Shown here: positions 60,607-64,000 of the stretch, piece after piece | How positions within the stretch are numbered: the first letter of the stretch is position 1 | How the letters are laid out: every line of letters starts with the position of its first letter | NCBI GenBank assembly: GCA_910588745.1 | Contig: CAJURK010000004.1 | Span: forward strand, 1 to 64,000 | DNA length: 64,000 nucleotides | Source: an uncultured Dorea sp. | GTDB lineage: Bacteria; Bacillota; Clostridia; Lachnospirales; Lachnospiraceae | Direction: 5' to 3' | The notes under the pieces: model-generated | The model's database searches: none | Seen by the model: only the letters and a program-made list of their open reading frames with translations | Told to the model about the DNA's origin: nothing | Program-made: the position numbers and the translations under genes

Positions 60607-61752
60607 ATGGTACAAAACAAACGGCCGAATCAGGAATCGGAACATTCTCTTCACATTAACAGAAGACATAAGGATAGCTTGTTCCGAATTGCCTTCCGTG
60701 AAAAAGAGAAGCTGTTGGAACTTTATAATGCTATTCACAATTCGGAGTATGATGATCCCGCGGAGCTGACCATATATACGATAGAAGATGTTGTATTTAT
60801 GGGAATTAAGAATGATATTTCTTTTCTGGTAGGAGAAACTCTGAATCTGTATGAACATCAGAGTACGGAAAACCCCAATATGCCAATCCGCGGGTTGATG
60901 TATTTTGCAAAAAACTATGAAAGTTATATTGCAAGGAATGATCTGGATATTTACGGAAGCAGGCGCCAGCTGCTCCCTTTGCCGCAGTATTACGTACTGT
61001 ATAATGGGGCGAAGGATACGGAAGATAAGAAAGTACTTGAACTGAAAGATGCGTTTCCGGAGTTGGGGGGAATAGAGCCGTGCCTGAACTGCCGAGCTAC
61101 TTTGCTGAATATTAATTGTGGCCATAATCGGGAAATAATGGAGCGCAGCCAGACATTAAAGGATTATTCTGTCTACATACAGAGGATTCGGGATAATAAA
61201 GTATCCGGCATAAGTATATCGGAAGCGGTAGAGAAGGCAACAGAAGCCTGTATTCGGGATGGAATTCTTAAGGATATTCTTATCAAGAATAGCGCGGAGG
61301 TGAAACATATGGTACTGGGAACATGGGGAACAGAAAACCATTTAAGAAAGCAGAGGGAAGAGAGGGAGCAGATAGAGAAAGAGAATGCCCGCATGGAGAA
61401 AGAGAATGCTCGGATGGAGAAAGAGAATGCTCGGATGGAGAAAGAGAATGCCCGCATGGAAAAAGAGAATGCGCGTATAGAAAAAGAAAATAAACAGTTA
61501 AAGTGGAAAAACACCGTACTAGAAGAAAAAGAAATTGAGCTAAAACGCGAAACCAATGAATTAAAACGGGAAGCAACTAGCTTTAAACAGAGAAGCAATG
61601 AACTGGAGAATAGAAGCGCTGCAATCGATTTATTGACGCAGATCCTTCTGGATGCAGGGAAAATAGGGGAATTGAGAAGAACATTAAAGGATGAAGCATA
61701 TCGCAGGGAGCTGCTGGAAGAATACGCATTACTTGGCGGCGCCAGAAATTAG
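60607..61752 (+). CDS. Rpn-family recombination-promoting nuclease / transposase-like protein
   Basis: This 381-aa protein starts at ATG 60607, eight bases after GGAGG. It has the Rpn/PD-(D/E)xK layout: HKDSLFRIAFREKEKLLELYNAI, then DVVFMGIKNDISFLVGETLNLYEHQSTENPNMPIRGLMYFAKNYESY. The latter is the Asp...Glu-x-Gln metal-binding core with NPNMP..R. Next come YYVLYNGA and CIRDGILKDILIKNSAEV. After about residue 240 it becomes coiled coil, with five 7-residue repeats (ENARMEK). The C-terminal tail is ELLEEYALLGGARN. Rpn proteins cut DNA and promote RecA-independent recombination, and many carry variable C-termini. No partner transposon ends are visible. Confidence 0.87.
   Translation: MVQNKRPNQESEHSLHINRRHKDSLFRIAFREKEKLLELYNAIHNSEYDDPAELTIYTIEDVVFMGIKNDISFLVGETLNLYEHQSTENPNMPIRGLMYFAKNYESYIARNDLDIYGSRRQLLPLPQYYVLYNGAKDTEDKKVLELKDAFPELGGIEPCLNCRATLLNINCGHNREIMERSQTLKDYSVYIQRIRDNKVSGISISEAVEKATEACIRDGILKDILIKNSAEVKHMVLGTWGTENHLRKQREEREQIEKENARMEKENARMEKENARMEKENARMEKENARIEKENKQLKWKNTVLEEKEIELKRETNELKREATSFKQRSNELENRSAAIDLLTQILLDAGKIGELRRTLKDEAYRRELLEEYALLGGARN
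61381..61485 (+). repeat. Five 21-nt tandem coding repeats
   Basis: Units of GAGAATGCCCGCATGGAGAAA type begin at 61381, 61402, 61423, 61444 and 61465. They differ only by synonymous changes in most positions. Each adds one heptad (ENARMEK) to the coiled coil. Confidence 0.9.
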
Positions 61753-61792
61753 TTTTTCCAGATGTGCAGCAGAACAAGCACAACTGTACGTC

Positions 61793-61845
61793 GAAAAATA
61801 CCCTCAGTGGATAAGGGGCGTGTATTCCTTTGTCCACTGAGGGTA
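61793..61845 (-). terminator. Terminator of the minus-strand dehydrogenase gene
   Basis: TACCCTCAGTGGA (61799-61811) pairs with TCCACTGAGGGTA (61833-61845). On the minus strand a TTTTT run follows the stem (plus-strand AAAAA at 61795-61799). There is no T-run on the plus strand, so it serves the dehydrogenase. Confidence 0.8.
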
Positions 61846-61855
61846 CCATGCAATG

Positions 61856-63121
61856 TTAAAAAGTAACGTCAAAGTATTTCAGGAGAATGTCTTCGGCCTC
61901 CGGATTCCAAAGTCCGTTGTGGATGTCGCAGGAATCGGCGAGCATCCGGAATAATTCGTTTGTTTCCCCTTTTTTTCGAAAATCTGTAATTGCTGTCAGA
62001 GGCATTTCGATAGGCAGATACATGAGTTTCTTTCCGCCTGGTATCTGGGGAAGATTTTTAGTTGCCTCTGCGATGGCGTCAATGCCGCCAATATGGGTTA
62101 TCATCAGGGAGGGGTCTAACTTTTTTCTGGAGATTAGTTCAAGCGCGTCCAGAAGATCCTGTTTGGAGCCGCCGGAGGAACCGATTATTTTTGTTCTCCT
62201 GTAATGGCAGTCGTACAGATTCATTTCGGCGCTGAAAGCTTTGTCAGCAGGGCCGGCAAACAGGTTCATGCAGCCGTCCATAGCCAGAATTTTATTTCCG
62301 GTTTCTGCCAGACGGCGGATAGGAGCAAAAATAAATACGTCGTCGTAACCGTATCCGCCGGTTAGTTCCATTAATAATTCCGATTCATCGCCGTAGTCTG
62401 CTGTGTTAACGAACATAAGTTCTACGTTCTTCTCGGCTGCGTAAGCTTTTGAAATTACTTCTTCGGCTCTTTTCAGCCGGTCGCTCTTTACTTCAGTTAC
62501 AACGATCCTGCCAGGGCGCTTGTCGGGTTCGAGAGCCAGGGCGTAGCTGACAGCTCCCAGACCCATAGGGCCGCAGCCGCCAAGAATTATTGTGTTTCCG
62601 CCGGGCTTTACGCCGATGGGTTTTTCATAGCTCTGATCCGTTGTATGGAAATTTGCATGAAACCCGCCGATAATACAGTAAATGGGTTCTGCCATAGACA
62701 CTTCATAAAAGGTCTGGCCGGAATAGTGAAGCAGACACCCTTTTTCTATGATGTTGCCGGGGATAATGCAATATGTCACATCGCCGCCGAAATAGGGGAA
62801 GGAGTATCCGGGAGCGCCCATGCAGCCGGGGATTCCGGGGAGTACGGCAAATCGTTCTCCTTCTTTATATTCCTCTTTCCATTTTGAGCCTACTTTTGCA
62901 ATAATACCGGAAAATTCATGTCCGATTATAATTGGATGCTCGCTGACATCGTTAGGGACACGAATATGTTCTGCTCCGAGTTTGCTTTCCTTCCATGTGG
63001 ACATGCATAAGCTGTCGCTGATGATTCGTAGGAGTATTTCATCCTCCTGCAGCTCTGGCAAATCAAATTCTTCTGTACGCAGATCCTCTGCTCCATATAG
63101 TCTTACTCCCTTAACTTTCAT
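61856..63121 (-). CDS. Zinc-binding medium-chain dehydrogenase, L-sorbose-1-phosphate reductase type
   Basis: This 421-aa enzyme is longer than ordinary alcohol dehydrogenases. It has the family pattern VKGVRLYGAEDLRTEEFDLPEL, the catalytic-zinc region DSLCMSTWKESKLG (Cys39), HPIIIGHEFSGII (His-Glu), and the Rossmann motif ILGGCGPMGLGAVSYAL with DIGG-like VTEVKSDRLKRAEEV. The roughly 410-residue length, the C-M-S-T-W-K start and SSGGSKQDLLDALELISRKKLDPSLMITHIGGIDAI resemble SorE-type sugar-phosphate reductases. It lies 246 bases downstream of a triosephosphate isomerase on the same strand, which fits sugar-phosphate catabolism. Substrate remains inferred. The interval 63122-63367 holds a hairpin AAGAATCTGCC / GGCGGATTCTT (63237-63265) and no gene. 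Confidence 0.8.
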   Translation of the reverse strand: MKVKGVRLYGAEDLRTEEFDLPELQEDEILLRIISDSLCMSTWKESKLGAEHIRVPNDVSEHPIIIGHEFSGIIAKVGSKWKEEYKEGERFAVLPGIPGCMGAPGYSFPYFGGDVTYCIIPGNIIEKGCLLHYSGQTFYEVSMAEPIYCIIGGFHANFHTTDQSYEKPIGVKPGGNTIILGGCGPMGLGAVSYALALEPDKRPGRIVVTEVKSDRLKRAEEVISKAYAAEKNVELMFVNTADYGDESELLMELTGGYGYDDVFIFAPIRRLAETGNKILAMDGCMNLFAGPADKAFSAEMNLYDCHYRRTKIIGSSGGSKQDLLDALELISRKKLDPSLMITHIGGIDAIAEATKNLPQIPGGKKLMYLPIEMPLTAITDFRKKGETNELFRMLADSCDIHNGLWNPEAEDILLKYFDVTF

Positions 63122-63367
63122 AATAATCTCCTTTCTTTTATGTATTCGTAGTTTTCATGGGGAAAACAGTAAGCCGTAATGCTTATATATCGCAATCCAC
63201 GGACAAATTCGGCAACCGTAACGGAATCCGGCCATTAAGAATCTGCCGGGGAGGGGCGGATTCTTATTTGGGCTAATATACGCGTTTTTACAGATTTTCA
63301 GTGGGTGAAAATGGTGTAAATAGTAATCTTTATCCAGTTAGCTTTGCGAGGGTTATGCAAGGCGTCT

Positions 63368-64000
63368 CTATTTCTTGCCGCATATGCGGACTGCCTCCCG
63401 AATCAGCGCTGCAAAGATTTCAACCTGAAAAGCAGTCCGGGTAGTAAACAGGCCGTTGATATCCGGCTGCGCAATTAATGCGCCGCTGTTTTTCGGGTTC
63501 ACGCTTCCGCCGTACAAGATGGGGATCTCGTTTCCTGCATCTTGAAATAAGCCGACCAGACATCTGCGGATTTCCTGATGCATTTGCCGGGCGTACTCTA
63601 CCGGGGCAGGGACGCCGTCTGTACCGATCGACCATACCGGTTCGTAGGCAATCCATATTTTTTCAGCGGCAGTTTCAGGAGAAATATTGTGTAATCCTGT
63701 TTTTAACTGGGTGTGGAGTACTTCTACACTTATGCCGAAATCTTTTTCTTCCTTTGTCTCGCCTATGGCAAGTAGAGTGGTGAAGCCGTATTCCAAAGCC
63801 TTTTTAACTTTTTTATTCTCGGTTTCATTTGATTCCCCAAATCCGTGGCGCCGCTCGGAATGACCGACCATCACCAATTCAACGCCCAGTTCTTTTAACA
63901 TTTCGGGAGAAATTTCTCCGGTAAACTGTCCCTCAGATTCCCAGCACATATTCTGCGCGCCCAGCATAAATTGGCTGCGGACGCTGGTTTTGCTTGCGCT
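63368..64000 (-). CDS. Triosephosphate isomerase, 5' partial
   Basis: The gene runs off the right edge of the window; the visible frame continues to base 64000 (SASKTSVRSQF before the internal Met at 63967). TIM interconverts dihydroxyacetone phosphate and glyceraldehyde 3-phosphate. Visible motifs are LGAQNMCWESEGQFTGEISPEML, the catalytic His in MVGHSERRHGFGE, LLAIGETKEEKDFG, the catalytic Glu in WIAYEPVWSIGTDGVPA, the loop ILYGGSVNPKNSGAL, and DINGLFTTRTAFQVEIFAALI. The final G-x-L-x-x-x-x-A pattern departs slightly from glycolytic TIMs. Together with the SorE-type gene downstream, it looks like the dedicated TIM of a sugar-catabolic operon whose start lies beyond the window. Confidence 0.88.
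   Translation of the reverse strand, partial: SASKTSVRSQFMLGAQNMCWESEGQFTGEISPEMLKELGVELVMVGHSERRHGFGESNETENKKVKKALEYGFTTLLAIGETKEEKDFGISVEVLHTQLKTGLHNISPETAAEKIWIAYEPVWSIGTDGVPAPVEYARQMHQEIRRCLVGLFQDAGNEIPILYGGSVNPKNSGALIAQPDINGLFTTRTAFQVEIFAALIREAVRICGKK

Overview
The window is about 64 kb of a mid-GC, low-redundancy Firmicute chromosome, most likely a gut-type Lachnospiraceae (Clostridia). The support is: strong AGGAGG-type ribosome sites with frequent TTG/GTG starts, sigma-A type promoters, a long Bacillus/Clostridium-type SRP RNA, families typical of Clostridia (DUF1002, DUF6512, CD3324, Rpn nuclease, VanW, radical-SAM/DUF4080), and V/A-type ATPases. No phage, plasmid, CRISPR array or insertion sequence is visible. 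Most genes are on the + strand.

Layout. 1-2.4 kb: the end of a sugar-ABC ATPase gene, a 47-aa membrane peptide and a CdaR-type regulator. 2.5-10.6 kb: an aconitase-superfamily hydratase, then a five-gene peptide/nickel-type ABC importer (SBP, two permeases, two ATPases) with a ribosome-site-masking hairpin in front and an attenuator-like hairpin inside. 10.6-13.4 kb: an ECF-like sigma factor with a membrane-anchored beta-propeller protein. 13.5-16.8 kb: a 1053-aa TPR / acidic-repeat / degenerate AAA+ protein. 17-24.5 kb: glycogen branching enzyme, TrmB, a thioredoxin, a secreted DUF1002 protein, a DUF6512 membrane protein, tRNA-Lys(CUU), threonylcarbamoyl-AMP synthase and a P1-family peptidase.

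24.7-33.4 kb: the first V/A-ATPase operon, order H-C-I-K-F-E-A-B-D. 33.5-35.5 kb: a cyclic-di-GMP pair (receiver-GGDEF protein and PilZ protein). 35.5-40.7 kb: a multi-hairpin RNA leader before a 505-aa charged protein, then dGTPase, a 433-aa protein with twelve 12-aa repeats, and TadA. 40.7-42.4 kb, minus strand: SRP RNA, an unrecognised 342-aa protein and a CD3324-family regulator. 42.8-51.1 kb: radical-SAM enzyme, VanW protein, AIR-synthase-like protein, Lrp regulator with aminotransferase, Uma2 nuclease and TrmL. Two large intergenic inverted repeats (about 230 and 164 nt) lie here. 51.3-60.4 kb: the second V/A-ATPase operon, order H-I-K-E-C-F-A-B-D, the same as the Na+-ATPase ntp operon of Enterococcus hirae. 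60.4-64 kb: an Rpn-type nuclease with 21-nt repeats, then on the minus strand a sorbitol/sorbose-phosphate-type dehydrogenase and a truncated triosephosphate isomerase.

The strongest biological theme is two complete rotary ATPases 18 kb apart. Their membrane rotor subunits differ at the ion site: the second keeps every E. hirae Na+ ligand, while the first has a lone Glu in an H+-type context. The most likely undescribed elements are the two giant intergenic hairpins, the structured leader at 35.6 kb, the palindrome plus 91-nt direct repeat inside the second ATPase operon, and the repeat-bearing TPR/AAA-like protein. All functional statements are read from sequence and family knowledge. No database search was run.
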